A stretch of 64,000 bases of DNA from Maribellus sediminis (GTDB lineage Bacteria; Bacteroidota; Bacteroidia; Bacteroidales; Prolixibacteraceae): the NCBI RefSeq assembly GCF_011799805.1, contig NZ_WXUB01000003.1:434001-498000 (forward strand). The letters run 5' to 3'. Numbering within the stretch: position 1 is the first letter of the stretch; the number at the start of each line of letters is the position of its first letter. The notes under the pieces are model-generated. The model made no database searches, was not told the origin of the DNA, and was given only the letters and a program-made list of their open reading frames with translations. This document shows positions 17,029 through 25,661 of this stretch, piece by piece. The position numbers and the translations under genes were made by a program.

Positions 17029-18252
17029 ATGAAATTAAAGTTTATAACAGGACTGGCTCTCGTTTTAGCACTGTTCGGGTGTTCGGATAAGAAGCAGGAT
17101 TTTATCACTGCGAATGTTGATTTTGCCGAAGTTCAGCTCGAAAATGCACTGAAAGCAATACCTGAAGACGGGCGTTTGCCACGATCGATAAAAAAAGACG
17201 GACAACTGGGATCCACAGGAATTTACGACTGGACCAGTGGTTTTTTCTCCGGTAGTTTATGGTATTTGTACGAATTAAGTGGTAATGAACACTGGCACAA
17301 CGAGGCCGAACGAACAACCGTATGGTTGGAACCCATTCAATATTACACCGACAACCACGATGTGGGTTTTATGTTGAATTGCAGTTTTGGCAATGGCTTA
17401 CGATTAACCGATAACGCTGCGTACAAACAGGTGCTTATTAACGGTGCCGAGTCGTTATGCACCCGCTACAGCGAAGTTACCAAGACTATTAAATCGTGGA
17501 ACGGCGGCGGAACCAAAGATGGAAACAGGTGGCAGTTCCCGGTGATCATCGATAATATGATGAACCTCGATTTACTGTTCGAAGCCTCCAAACTTTCGGG
17601 TAACGAGCAGTACCGTAACATTGCCATTACCCACGCCGAAACAACCATGAAAAACCATTTCAGGGATGATTTTAGCAGTTACCACGTGGTGGATTACGAC
17701 ACAATTACAGGCGAAGTAAGGGGCAAATATACGCACCAGGGCTACTCGCACGAATCGGCATGGGCCCGCGGACAAGCCTGGGGATTATACGGTTTTACGC
17801 TGTGTTACCGCGAAACCGGCGACGAACGTTTCCTGAATCAGGCAGAAGCAATTGCGGATTACATGCTGCAGCACCCCAACCTGCCCGAAGACATGGTGCC
17901 GCTTTGGGATTACCATGTGAATGATCCCGCTTATGTTCCGTCGTGGCTGGATAAACTGCCAAAACTGGAACAACCGTGGAGAGATGCATCGGCTGCCGCC
18001 ATTACTTCTTCGGCCTTGTTCGATTTGAGCAAACTGAGCAAAACAAACGGAGAAAAATGGAGCAAAGCTGCTGAACAAATTCTTTTCAGCCTGGGCAATT
18101 CCTACAAAGCCGATCCCGTCAATAATCCTTTCTTCGTATTGGATCACAGTGTAGGAAATATTCCTTCGCATTCCGAAATTGATGTGCCATTGAATTACGC
18201 CGATTATTACTTTTTAGAGGCACTGGCGAGGTACAAGAAACTCGAAAATTAA
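17029..18252 (+). CDS. GH88 unsaturated glucuronyl hydrolase, lipoprotein
   Basis: 407 aa. The lipobox is in LALVLALFGCSDKK. The (alpha/alpha)6-barrel motifs of GH88 are clear: YDWTSGFFSGSLWYLYE, HDVGFMLNCSFGNG with the first catalytic Asp, PVIIDNMMNLDLLFEAS with the second, and SHESAWARGQAWGLYGF. It hydrates and cleaves the 4,5-unsaturated uronic acid from lyase products of ulvan, glycosaminoglycans or similar polymers. It follows the BNR_4 propeller gene by 12 bases and ends in a strong terminator, so the two form a compact operon. No SusCD pair or sulfatase accompanies them. Confidence 0.93.
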   Translation: MKLKFITGLALVLALFGCSDKKQDFITANVDFAEVQLENALKAIPEDGRLPRSIKKDGQLGSTGIYDWTSGFFSGSLWYLYELSGNEHWHNEAERTTVWLEPIQYYTDNHDVGFMLNCSFGNGLRLTDNAAYKQVLINGAESLCTRYSEVTKTIKSWNGGGTKDGNRWQFPVIIDNMMNLDLLFEASKLSGNEQYRNIAITHAETTMKNHFRDDFSSYHVVDYDTITGEVRGKYTHQGYSHESAWARGQAWGLYGFTLCYRETGDERFLNQAEAIADYMLQHPNLPEDMVPLWDYHVNDPAYVPSWLDKLPKLEQPWRDASAAAITSSALFDLSKLSKTNGEKWSKAAEQILFSLGNSYKADPVNNPFFVLDHSVGNIPSHSEIDVPLNYADYYFLEALARYKKLEN

Positions 18253-18267
18253 GCAATATTTCTAGTG

Positions 18268-18318
18268 AACGAAACAAGCCGGTTCTGCAAATTGTCAGAG
18301 CCGGCTTGTTTCGTTTTT
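18268..18318 (+). terminator. Strong rho-independent terminator after GH88
   Basis: Perfect 13-base stem CGAAACAAGCCGG (18270-18282) / CCGGCTTGTTTCG (18301-18313), extended inward by TTCTG/CAGAG, followed by a T run at 18312-18318. Confidence 0.9.
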
Positions 18319-18457
18319 AAGGCAGAAATCAGTTCTCCGACCAATTTCCAAATCATCGTCCCGTTTCGTGAAATAGATATTGTAGTAACCCCGGAATGTG
18401 CTGATTCAACTTTGTCCCCAACTTTTTAGCGCCCTCTCCTGTTACTCTTACAACATT

Positions 18458-19033
18458 TTGAAAACTCTGAAAAAAATAGTGTTTCCGTTATTCTCGCTTT
18501 TTCTGCTGTACCGTTCAGTAGAACTCGTGAAAACGTTAGTGGTATCCGGAAGTTCGGAGTATACAGTCGGCGAGCAATTCTTGCTGGCCTTTTTACTGAG
18601 TATGTTTATCACCGGAGTTTTTGCCATTGTGGGATTTGCGTGGCCAACAAGTCAAATATTTCCGCGTAGCTTTTATACATTGAAAAATCCGGGGATACTA
18701 AAAAAAGCCTACCGAATTCTTGGAGTTGATCTATTCAGAAAAGCTTTGCTTATTTTCTTTTGGGGTCGGAAAAAGAACCGCAAAAAGTATTTCGATGGCA
18801 CCCGAAAAGGACTTCAAAATTTTATCCATCAATCAAAGCAATCAGAGTTCGGGCATTTTGCCAGTTTTGTCTCCATTGCTTTGGTATCGTTTCTGCTTCT
18901 GGCAAAAGGTATGTTTTTATTGGTAGCTTTTCTGACTCTTATTAATGTAATTGGTAATTTCTATCCGGTTATATTGCAGCGTTATCATCGGCTAAGAATT
19001 GACAAAGTACAAAGCAGACTTGCAACTGATTGA
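18458..19033 (+). CDS. Membrane protein resembling CrtO-type glycosyl-diaponeurosporenoate acyltransferase
   Basis: 191 aa from TTG (KTLKKIVFPLFSLF). A GTG at 18398 would add 20 residues. Hydrophobic segments lie near the N-terminus, at LLAFLLSMFITGVFAIVGF and at FVSIALVSFLLLAKGMFLL. Family-like marks are a FPRSFYTLK segment after the second helix, ILGVDLFRKALL, and the closing NFYPVILQRYHRLRI, which matches the N.YP..LQRY.R.R signature of the CrtO acyltransferase family as I remember it. No carotenoid gene is nearby, so the acyl acceptor is unknown. It shares a bidirectional terminator with the next gene. Confidence 0.5.
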   Translation: MKTLKKIVFPLFSLFLLYRSVELVKTLVVSGSSEYTVGEQFLLAFLLSMFITGVFAIVGFAWPTSQIFPRSFYTLKNPGILKKAYRILGVDLFRKALLIFFWGRKKNRKKYFDGTRKGLQNFIHQSKQSEFGHFASFVSIALVSFLLLAKGMFLLVAFLTLINVIGNFYPVILQRYHRLRIDKVQSRLATD

Positions 19034-19043
19034 TTTTGTAAAA

Positions 19044-19072
19044 CAAAAAGGCCCGGGAATTCACCGAGCCTT
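19044..19072. terminator. Bidirectional terminator between convergent genes
   Basis: Stem AAGGCCCGG / CCGAGCCTT with a GAATTCA loop region. The minus-strand reading is followed by TTTTTGTTTT, so it best serves the aspartyl protease gene. Confidence 0.7.
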
Positions 19073-19098
19073 CTTATGCGTTTAAATTTTTGAATGAA

Positions 19099-20352
19099 TC
19101 AGTTGCGATCACCGAAAGCGATTACCTTGTCCACCAGGTTGATCACCAAATTATAGTTCTGAATAAATTCAATTCCGAGTGACCCTGCTTCTTCCGGATC
19201 CCAGTTGCTTTTGCCGTTTGAAGCCTGCAAAGTAACCGGCATTTCGTCCTTCTGAATAAGATTGTCGCCCAAAGCAAAAGACTTCGCTTTGCCGTGATAC
19301 ACCGTCGTGCTATGGCCTATACCGGCCATGTTTCCAACACTTTCATATTTCCAACCACCAACCAGCAAGCGGTTTTTCCGAACAAAATTCTCGAAACACA
19401 CCAGGCTGAAATTAGCGCCGGTATCAAAAATAAAGTTTCCGCTAACGGTTTGTTTTTCCGTAAGAACCAAAGTTGAAGGGACAAGCGCAACTCCTGTTGA
19501 ACGAACCGGAACGAGCATCCAGCTTTCATCGTATTCAAATTTCCCCGGCGAATAGAGTTTCAGCACGTGTTTGTCGAAATCAACCATAACAATATAATCG
19601 CGCCCAAGTGTCATTCCCAGAATTCCATCAGTTTCCTGGTTCCGGTAGTTCATAAGCGCAATATTCCGGTTTTTAAGAATGGCATTTTCACCTAAATGAA
19701 TGGTATTGCCCGAAGAAATGCCAATATTCAGATTTCCTCCCACCATCATAGCCGATTGCCTGCGGGCTACAGACAAACCAAGCGAGTCGGCCAGTTCATT
19801 GTTAATGGCCAATCCGTCGGAACCTGTATCGAATAAAAAGCGAAGCGGCCGGTCACTTTCATTCAGGCGAAGCGACACTATGATCTTTCCGTCGATAAAC
19901 TCGAAAGGAAGCTCCTGAACCAGCGTTGAAGGCTGGTAACGATCCATTTGGTACAAACTGTCGAAATAATCGACATACGCGATTTTACCTGCTTTATCGA
20001 AGACTAAAGCACTTCCGGTAACCGAATCTCCTTTTTCGAAAAAGTAGTTGATTCGCGCCAACGTTTTTCCATCTTCGAGCGTTTCCAATTCCTCATCAGC
20101 AAGTTCGATCCTGCTTACAGCTGAAGCTCGTGAAACGATAGACTGCAACATTTGGCCAGCACCAGGCTGACTGTATGTGGAAATTGAAAAATCAGCAGAC
20201 AGGTTAGCATTGATCAACGAAGTATCACGCTGAATGAGTGCCGATTCGAATCTTAAGATCAACTGCGAATCAACTTTCGGAGCTTCCTGTTGCGCACAAG
20301 AAATGAACAGCGAAAAGAATAAAAGGGAAAGGATGGAAAAAGATCGGTACAT
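19099..20352 (-). CDS. Aspartyl protease (retropepsin-like, two DTG motifs) lipoprotein
   Basis: 417 aa. A lipobox lies in FFSLFISCAQQ. Residues 28-135 resemble an NTF2-like domain (FESALIQRDTSLINANLSADF; ALVFDKAGKIAYVDYF). Two pepsin-type lobes follow, each with an active-site triad start: LFDTGSDG at D175 and IFDTGANF at D310. Having both in one chain gives a single-chain two-lobe protease, probably in the periplasm or on the cell surface. It is on the same strand as the SusCD/TlpA run, separated from the TlpA gene by a terminator, so co-regulation is uncertain. It could supply peptides to that uptake system (inference). Confidence 0.85.
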   Translation of the reverse strand: MYRSFSILSLLFFSLFISCAQQEAPKVDSQLILRFESALIQRDTSLINANLSADFSISTYSQPGAGQMLQSIVSRASAVSRIELADEELETLEDGKTLARINYFFEKGDSVTGSALVFDKAGKIAYVDYFDSLYQMDRYQPSTLVQELPFEFIDGKIIVSLRLNESDRPLRFLFDTGSDGLAINNELADSLGLSVARRQSAMMVGGNLNIGISSGNTIHLGENAILKNRNIALMNYRNQETDGILGMTLGRDYIVMVDFDKHVLKLYSPGKFEYDESWMLVPVRSTGVALVPSTLVLTEKQTVSGNFIFDTGANFSLVCFENFVRKNRLLVGGWKYESVGNMAGIGHSTTVYHGKAKSFALGDNLIQKDEMPVTLQASNGKSNWDPEEAGSLGIEFIQNYNLVINLVDKVIAFGDRN

Positions 20353-20365
20353 ATTTTCGATATTT

Positions 20366-20398
20366 AAATAAAAAAGGCTGCCAAATGCTGACAGCCTT
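20366..20398 (-). terminator. Terminator after the TlpA-like gene
   Basis: AAGGCTG (20374-20380) / CAGCCTT (20392-20398) stem, with a T run on the minus strand (A run at 20370-20375). It ends the SusCD-DUF4843-PKD-TlpA transcript. Confidence 0.75.
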
Positions 20399-20407
20399 AT
20401 CTTTCAA

Positions 20408-21799
20408 TTATTTTTTTAATTCGGCGTCAATAAGTTTGCGCAAATCAGGAGTTGAAGGCCGCGGCGCATCAACCGATACCAGGTTACCTTTTTTGTCGAT
20501 GAGCATAAAACGCGGAATGCCTTTTATATTGTAATACTTTACAATTTCGCTTTTCCAGCCTCCGGCGTATAATTGAACACCTTTCAGATCTTCTGTCTTT
20601 ACAAAGTCTTTCCACTTCTGTTCGTCTTTTTCCTCATCGATGGAAATACTCATTACCACCAGATCGTTGCTGTGATAATCAGCTTCAAGCTTTTTTAGTG
20701 CAGGAATCTGTGCTTTACACGGCCCGCACCAGGTAGCCCATACATCGATAAGCACAACCTTTCCTTTAAAGTCGGAAAGCGAGACTTGTTTCCCGTTGAT
20801 GTCGGGGTAAGTAAAGTCAACAGCCGGTTGACCTTCCTTATTTTCCTGAGCCAGTTTTATTCGTACCTCATTAAGGCGTTTTTTCTGGTCATCGGTTAAA
20901 ATATATTTACCAAATTCGTCTTCAAACTTTATTAAAGCTCCGTATGATTTTAACTGCCCCAACTGGCTGAGACTCATTTCTCCGATCAAGGTGTCGTTTT
21001 TGATCCATTTAGCATAGTCTCTGGTCAGTTTTCCTTCCTGTAAAACCTGAGAAAAATGGAACAATTGCGAAAGCAAACTCTTGCCAAACGGATAAGCCAA
21101 TAAACGGCAGTCGCTGGTAATTTCGTCCATATTTATATTTCGGTAATATTCGGGATAATCTTCACTTTCGGGATGCGCAGTACGAGGCATGTAGTTGTAA
21201 CCAACTGCATTGGCCATAAAATCAATTTTACGGAACTCGGCAAAAGCCTGTTCAAAAACCGGATTACCCGACGATCCAAATTTCAAGGTTTCCAGTTCTT
21301 CCACTTTTTCATCCAGCAAAGGAAAAAAGTCGACATACGTACTAATGTCTCGTGAAAATATCGAATAGAATGATTTTTGCTCAAGTGGAGACATGAAGTT
21401 GTGCCATTTTTCAAGCTCCTTGTTTTCCGGCGTATTCTCGCCCACCAATGAATACGTGAAATTGTTAACCGCCATATTTACCTGATCGCCCGGCTTGAGG
21501 TAAACAACAAATTTTATCGGATGAGCCATTGCATTTCCGATTCCAACCACATAAAAAGTTTCGGATTTAACCGGAACCGCGAGTGAGAATTCGCGATCTT
21601 CACCAACATTAAATGTGGCCACTTCTTCAAGACGTCCGTGAGTAATACTAAAAAGCGATACTTTTTCTTCATTCGCTTCCTCCCATGTGCCGTGGACTAT
21701 AGCAATATTACTGTCGTTTTGTACTGAACAAGCTGAGTAAAAAAACAGAACAAGACCGGCAAAAACGGCCAATAGCAAACTTGATTTAGATTTCATCAT
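20408..21799 (-). CDS. TlpA-like thioredoxin-domain lipoprotein
   Basis: 463 aa. The signal with lipobox-like FFYSACSVQ is followed by an N-terminal beta-rich region (about 30-125; GTWEEANEEKVSLFSI) of the kind annotated DUF4369, a helical middle, and a C-terminal thioredoxin domain from about 325 (AVDFTYPDINGKQVSLSDFKGK). The redox motif is WATWCGPCKAQIPAL, and the cis-Pro is in IKGIPRFMLID. A periplasmic thiol-disulphide reductase facing the outside. Last gene of the SusC/SusD run. A paralog with the same layout lies at 43338-44738. Confidence 0.9.
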   Translation of the reverse strand: MMKSKSSLLLAVFAGLVLFFYSACSVQNDSNIAIVHGTWEEANEEKVSLFSITHGRLEEVATFNVGEDREFSLAVPVKSETFYVVGIGNAMAHPIKFVVYLKPGDQVNMAVNNFTYSLVGENTPENKELEKWHNFMSPLEQKSFYSIFSRDISTYVDFFPLLDEKVEELETLKFGSSGNPVFEQAFAEFRKIDFMANAVGYNYMPRTAHPESEDYPEYYRNINMDEITSDCRLLAYPFGKSLLSQLFHFSQVLQEGKLTRDYAKWIKNDTLIGEMSLSQLGQLKSYGALIKFEDEFGKYILTDDQKKRLNEVRIKLAQENKEGQPAVDFTYPDINGKQVSLSDFKGKVVLIDVWATWCGPCKAQIPALKKLEADYHSNDLVVMSISIDEEKDEQKWKDFVKTEDLKGVQLYAGGWKSEIVKYYNIKGIPRFMLIDKKGNLVSVDAPRPSTPDLRKLIDAELKK

Positions 21800-21864
21800 A
21801 TTATTTATTTTGTTGTGAAGGTTCGCCTGCCGGCGATGACTCCATGCATTTATGATTTGTGTTT

Positions 21865-23388
21865 TTAATAACCGTAACTGTATGTATTGTAACCTACTTT
21901 GGGTGAAATATAAAGGACAGCGCCAACTTTTCCCGAGCCTTCCATTGTAAAGTCAGGTTCGGCAGCGAGGTTTCCTGAAGACTTCTGGAAACAGTAGATC
22001 TTGTAACCATCGCCTGTTGTTGTGGCAACCACCACATAATTGAAGTTGAAAGACGGATCGCTTGAAGGCGTATATTTCAAGTGGCGAATAAAGCTGATTT
22101 CTTCACCTGCCGGAAACGAAAACTGCTTTTGTTCGTTGCCGTTAGCCAGGTTCCGTGACCACACTTCGCTGTTCACCGAAAAATAGATCATTGCCTCGTC
22201 CTTATTAGCTGTTACAATACCTGCCTTCTGCAACATCTCGCCGGACGCAATGGTATCATTTTGAACATTCAGGTTCGACTCAGATCCCGAAATGCTCGAA
22301 AGGATCATCAGGTTAGGGTCAGTACGATCTCTAAATAATGCCACCGAAGAACTCCTGTTACGTTCCGACATAAAGAGCAGCTCTTTGTTTATGTTCTCAG
22401 CCGGCATTTGGGAATTACCATTCATCTTCACTTTCAACATAGTGGTCCCTGCTGTTGGATGTGTCAGAAAAGTGCAAGACAACTCATCGTAAAACAGCAG
22501 TTGAGAGAATGTTCCTACGGTATATTGCGACAGGTGGTAATCTTCAGCGTTTTCATTTTTTAAAACCCCTGCGCCAAAAATTCCCGAATTTGCTGTCATG
22601 GTATACAAATAATGCAATTTACCGTCGTTGATGATATAATCTGAAATGGTAGAAGCTCCAACGGTTAATACCCCCAAATCGCGAACCGCAGGCGATTGAA
22701 AGAAGATTTCATTAAAACCGCGGATCTGTTTAAAGTTGTCGATATAAATGGCCGACATGTCGTTTTCGCTTAAAGCAAAAAGTGTACGTGTATAAGTAGC
22801 AATAGAAGAATTATGTACAAATGTTCTGTAATTGTTTAAGAATGCAAACTGCTTGGCTTTTCCCTGCAGCTTACGTCCGTTAATCGCACTAAAAACGTTC
22901 TCTGCAACCTGGCTCGGGATAATGGTATCAGGAGTGAGAAACTGATCGATATCCGAATTTTCTCCATCGTCTTTCAGCACGTACCATCCCCTCGTGAACT
23001 CAGTGGTTACTGTTAGTTCTGAACTGATCAGTTTGGTTAAACCGGTGTTCAAATTCTTTGCTCCAAAAACCAGTTCCCAGTTACCTGCGTCCTGAACAAC
23101 CAGATAATCCAGTTCCTTATTATGAGTGAGCGTATCAAATGTTGGAAAATAACCGCTTGTATTTGCTTCATAAATACCCCAGAAATATTCGAACCGCGCG
23201 TCAGGATCAGTAGAACCAACCTGCGGATCGATGACCAGCCGGTCGATGGTTGAAACTTTGCTGTAGGATGAAGCAATTCCTTCCACAGAGATTACTTCTG
23301 CATCGTCGTAATCATAGTTCCCCAGATCTTCGTAGCACGAAGGAAGAAGGAACAGGATTGGCAGCAATAAATATATCAGCTTTTTCAT
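21865..23388 (-). CDS. PKD-like family lipoprotein of the SusCD locus
   Basis: 507 aa. The lipobox is LFLLPSCYEDLGNYDY; the CYEDLGNYDY start is what PKD-like family lipoproteins next to SusCD/DUF4843 genes usually have. It continues with an Ig/PKD-like strand region (FEYFWGIYEAN, WELVFGAKNLNTGL) and a long beta-rich, probably propeller-like part with RGWYVLKDDG. Surface-exposed accessory ligand-binding protein by context. No catalytic motif seen. 31 bases separate it from the DUF4843 gene upstream. Confidence 0.8.
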   Translation of the reverse strand: MKKLIYLLLPILFLLPSCYEDLGNYDYDDAEVISVEGIASSYSKVSTIDRLVIDPQVGSTDPDARFEYFWGIYEANTSGYFPTFDTLTHNKELDYLVVQDAGNWELVFGAKNLNTGLTKLISSELTVTTEFTRGWYVLKDDGENSDIDQFLTPDTIIPSQVAENVFSAINGRKLQGKAKQFAFLNNYRTFVHNSSIATYTRTLFALSENDMSAIYIDNFKQIRGFNEIFFQSPAVRDLGVLTVGASTISDYIINDGKLHYLYTMTANSGIFGAGVLKNENAEDYHLSQYTVGTFSQLLFYDELSCTFLTHPTAGTTMLKVKMNGNSQMPAENINKELLFMSERNRSSSVALFRDRTDPNLMILSSISGSESNLNVQNDTIASGEMLQKAGIVTANKDEAMIYFSVNSEVWSRNLANGNEQKQFSFPAGEEISFIRHLKYTPSSDPSFNFNYVVVATTTGDGYKIYCFQKSSGNLAAEPDFTMEGSGKVGAVLYISPKVGYNTYSYGY

Positions 23389-23418
23389 TTAGTCTTTTTT
23401 TGTTTTCAGAAAATAGAA

Positions 23419-24246
23419 TTAAGGGAAAGTCACTAATTCGCCATTCTCATCGCGCAGAGGATCATTCGGATGTGCAGAGTTATATTGCGAGAGTTCAGTC
23501 ACCATAGTCGCTCTCCAATACAACAGGTATGAATAATCAGAATAAAGCGCGGAGAAAAACTCGTCGTCCCATTTCTCGCCGGTTACGTCAATCATAAACC
23601 GGTGTTTTACCTCACTGTACTTTCCAAAAGAGTACTCTTCGAATATGCTCCAAAGTGTAGGACGAATCAACTGATCGGAAAAATATAACTTTCGCCATAT
23701 AAGGTCGGGATCGCCGATCCTGAAATTTTCGTCGTCTTCCAGTTCAATTTTAAGAACGTAAGTGCCACTCCTGAGCGACTCATCGCGCAACAATACAAGT
23801 GGCAAACTCAGGTGAACCTCACCGGCTTTGATGGTATAAAGACCTGCAACTTCAGGATCATCAAAACCAAGGTAATGTTTCCCGGCTTCTGCGTTCGGTT
23901 CATTGTTGACCATTACCTGCTTTATGGCAAAAGTCCTGTCTGCATCAACCGGCCCGCCCAAAGCATATAAATCGAAATAAACTGTATCCCTCATCACCGA
24001 TGAGCCTTCGTACACAAAAGAATAGGTCTTAATTGTATCTGCCAGGTTAAACGATGAATTATAAATTTGACCGGGTTCGGGGCCGAACTGAATGAGTGTA
24101 TTACTGCGATCGTAAAAAAGATAGTCATCCTCGCAGGCCGTTAATAAGGAAAAAAGGCCAATAAAAGCAATCAGATTAGTTCGACTAACATGCGCATATT
24201 GCCTCCAAAAAACCTGAACCATCAGAACTATTTTTAGCTGTTTCAT
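23419..24246 (-). CDS. DUF4843 domain lipoprotein of the SusCD locus
   Basis: 275 aa. A signal with lipobox LFSLLTACEDDYLFYD; the first 20 residues (MKQLKIVLMVQVFWRQYAHV) are unusually long before the hydrophobic part, so a later start is possible, but no Met lies between. The body matches the DUF4843 pattern: an N-terminal IQFGPE, TVYFDLYALG, AGKHYLGFDD, SLPLVLLRDESL and a C-terminal WSIFEEYSFGKYSEVKHRF. Function unknown. The family always travels with RagA/RagB-like pairs, as here, and is probably a surface subunit. It starts 8 bases after the SusD stop. Confidence 0.8.
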   Translation of the reverse strand: MKQLKIVLMVQVFWRQYAHVSRTNLIAFIGLFSLLTACEDDYLFYDRSNTLIQFGPEPGQIYNSSFNLADTIKTYSFVYEGSSVMRDTVYFDLYALGGPVDADRTFAIKQVMVNNEPNAEAGKHYLGFDDPEVAGLYTIKAGEVHLSLPLVLLRDESLRSGTYVLKIELEDDENFRIGDPDLIWRKLYFSDQLIRPTLWSIFEEYSFGKYSEVKHRFMIDVTGEKWDDEFFSALYSDYSYLLYWRATMVTELSQYNSAHPNDPLRDENGELVTFP

Positions 24247-24254
24247 TTCTTCAA

Positions 24255-25643
24255 TTAGTTATAAGAGATTTCTGAATCGGGTAATGGTACCACGTAGTTG
24301 ATTAAGGTGTTGGCAGGGAGCCACAGAAAATCTTCTTTTCCTACATTTAATCGTTTATAGGCATAAAATGCTTGTCCTTCGCCAAAAAACTCGCGGCGGT
24401 ATTCTTTTACTATTTCCTTAACAAATTGGGTGTGATCTTCTGGAACATCATCATTTGCCAGGTTGCGGCTTGTTTTAAAGGTCGACCAGTAAACCTTAGC
24501 TTCAGCTACTGACGGAGCTGTTTCTGCTGCAATCAGGTACATTTCGCTTAACCGGATCAGTGGAATTCGTCGGTAATCTGAACTAAATGCATTGGATGTT
24601 GCCGATGCCGATACTTTATATTTTTTTAGAATGTAGCCCTGAGCTCCGTTGTCTCCGGTGCTTAACTCCCATAAATTGGCTTCGCGGATATCGGTTCCTG
24701 TATTGCCATACAATTCAATGTTCACCTGCGATGAGGATGATCCTTTTTTAAGTGTTCGGTTTCCAAAATTATTGTTATAGCGATTACGCAGGTTGTATTC
24801 GTGCATACCAAATATGTGTTCTACGGTAAGCGGGTAATTAGCTTCACTCATATTGGCAGATGTTCCCAGCTCAAGGTCGGTTGATCCGATAATTTCTGTA
24901 GCCAGTTCATACGCTTCCGATGTTTCGCCAAACCAAAGATGTGCCCGTGCTTTTAAGGCTTTTAAAGCCTGATGACTCATTCGAATGCTTTCGTAACCGG
25001 CGTAGTTTCCATATTCTTCAGCAACGGCAAGCAGATTTTCTGCTTCTTCCATATCTTTCTCAAGCAGGATTTTAAATTCGCTGAACGTAATATGCGGATT
25101 GACATCTTTGCTTAAGACGGTTACATAAGGTAAAATATTTTCGTTGCCGGCTTGTGTAGGAACAGGGCCAAAAAGACGCAATACATCAAAATGGATATAC
25201 GCACGCAGTCCGAGACATTCACCTTTAATCTGCTCGTACATGCCTTTGGTAACAAAATTTTCCTTTTGCTCGTCAATAGCCCCCAAAATGGAGTTTATAC
25301 CTGCAATTACTTTATACTCCTGCGAATAAATGCCGGTGAATACGGGTTTCACCTTGTCATTTTTGTAATCGAAAGTGCCGATGTAGCTTTCCGCCGATTG
25401 CGAAGTAACATCCCACGACGACACCAGGTATTCGAGCGAAGTCATGGTGAGATTCAACCCGTAAGCCGATGTTGATTTCATTTGCACGTAAACGCCGGTC
25501 ATGGCATCTACAAAACCGGCCTCGTCAACAAGCAGTACGTTATGCGGCACCTCCGTTTCAGGATATACTGTCAGCCAATCGTTACACGAACTTAAGGCGA
25601 AAACCAGAATTAAACCGCTGATATATGTTGTTATTCTTTTCAT
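24255..25643 (-). CDS. SusD/RagB family substrate-binding lipoprotein
   Basis: 462 aa. Lipobox in LVFALSSCNDWLTV, then the SusD opening DWLTVYPETEV. TPR-like helices follow (YKVIAGINSILGAID, CLGLRAYIHFDVLRLFGPVP is the conserved SusD block, ALKALKARAHLWFG), and the ending is RLSEMYLIAAE...EFFGEGQAFYAYKR. It caps the SusC barrel at the cell surface and binds the ligand. At 462 aa it is compact, nearer RagB-like peptide systems than large glycan SusDs. It starts 18 bases after susC. Confidence 0.93.
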   Translation of the reverse strand: MKRITTYISGLILVFALSSCNDWLTVYPETEVPHNVLLVDEAGFVDAMTGVYVQMKSTSAYGLNLTMTSLEYLVSSWDVTSQSAESYIGTFDYKNDKVKPVFTGIYSQEYKVIAGINSILGAIDEQKENFVTKGMYEQIKGECLGLRAYIHFDVLRLFGPVPTQAGNENILPYVTVLSKDVNPHITFSEFKILLEKDMEEAENLLAVAEEYGNYAGYESIRMSHQALKALKARAHLWFGETSEAYELATEIIGSTDLELGTSANMSEANYPLTVEHIFGMHEYNLRNRYNNNFGNRTLKKGSSSSQVNIELYGNTGTDIREANLWELSTGDNGAQGYILKKYKVSASATSNAFSSDYRRIPLIRLSEMYLIAAETAPSVAEAKVYWSTFKTSRNLANDDVPEDHTQFVKEIVKEYRREFFGEGQAFYAYKRLNVGKEDFLWLPANTLINYVVPLPDSEISYN

Positions 25644-25661
25644 TCGTAATTAATTTGTGGA

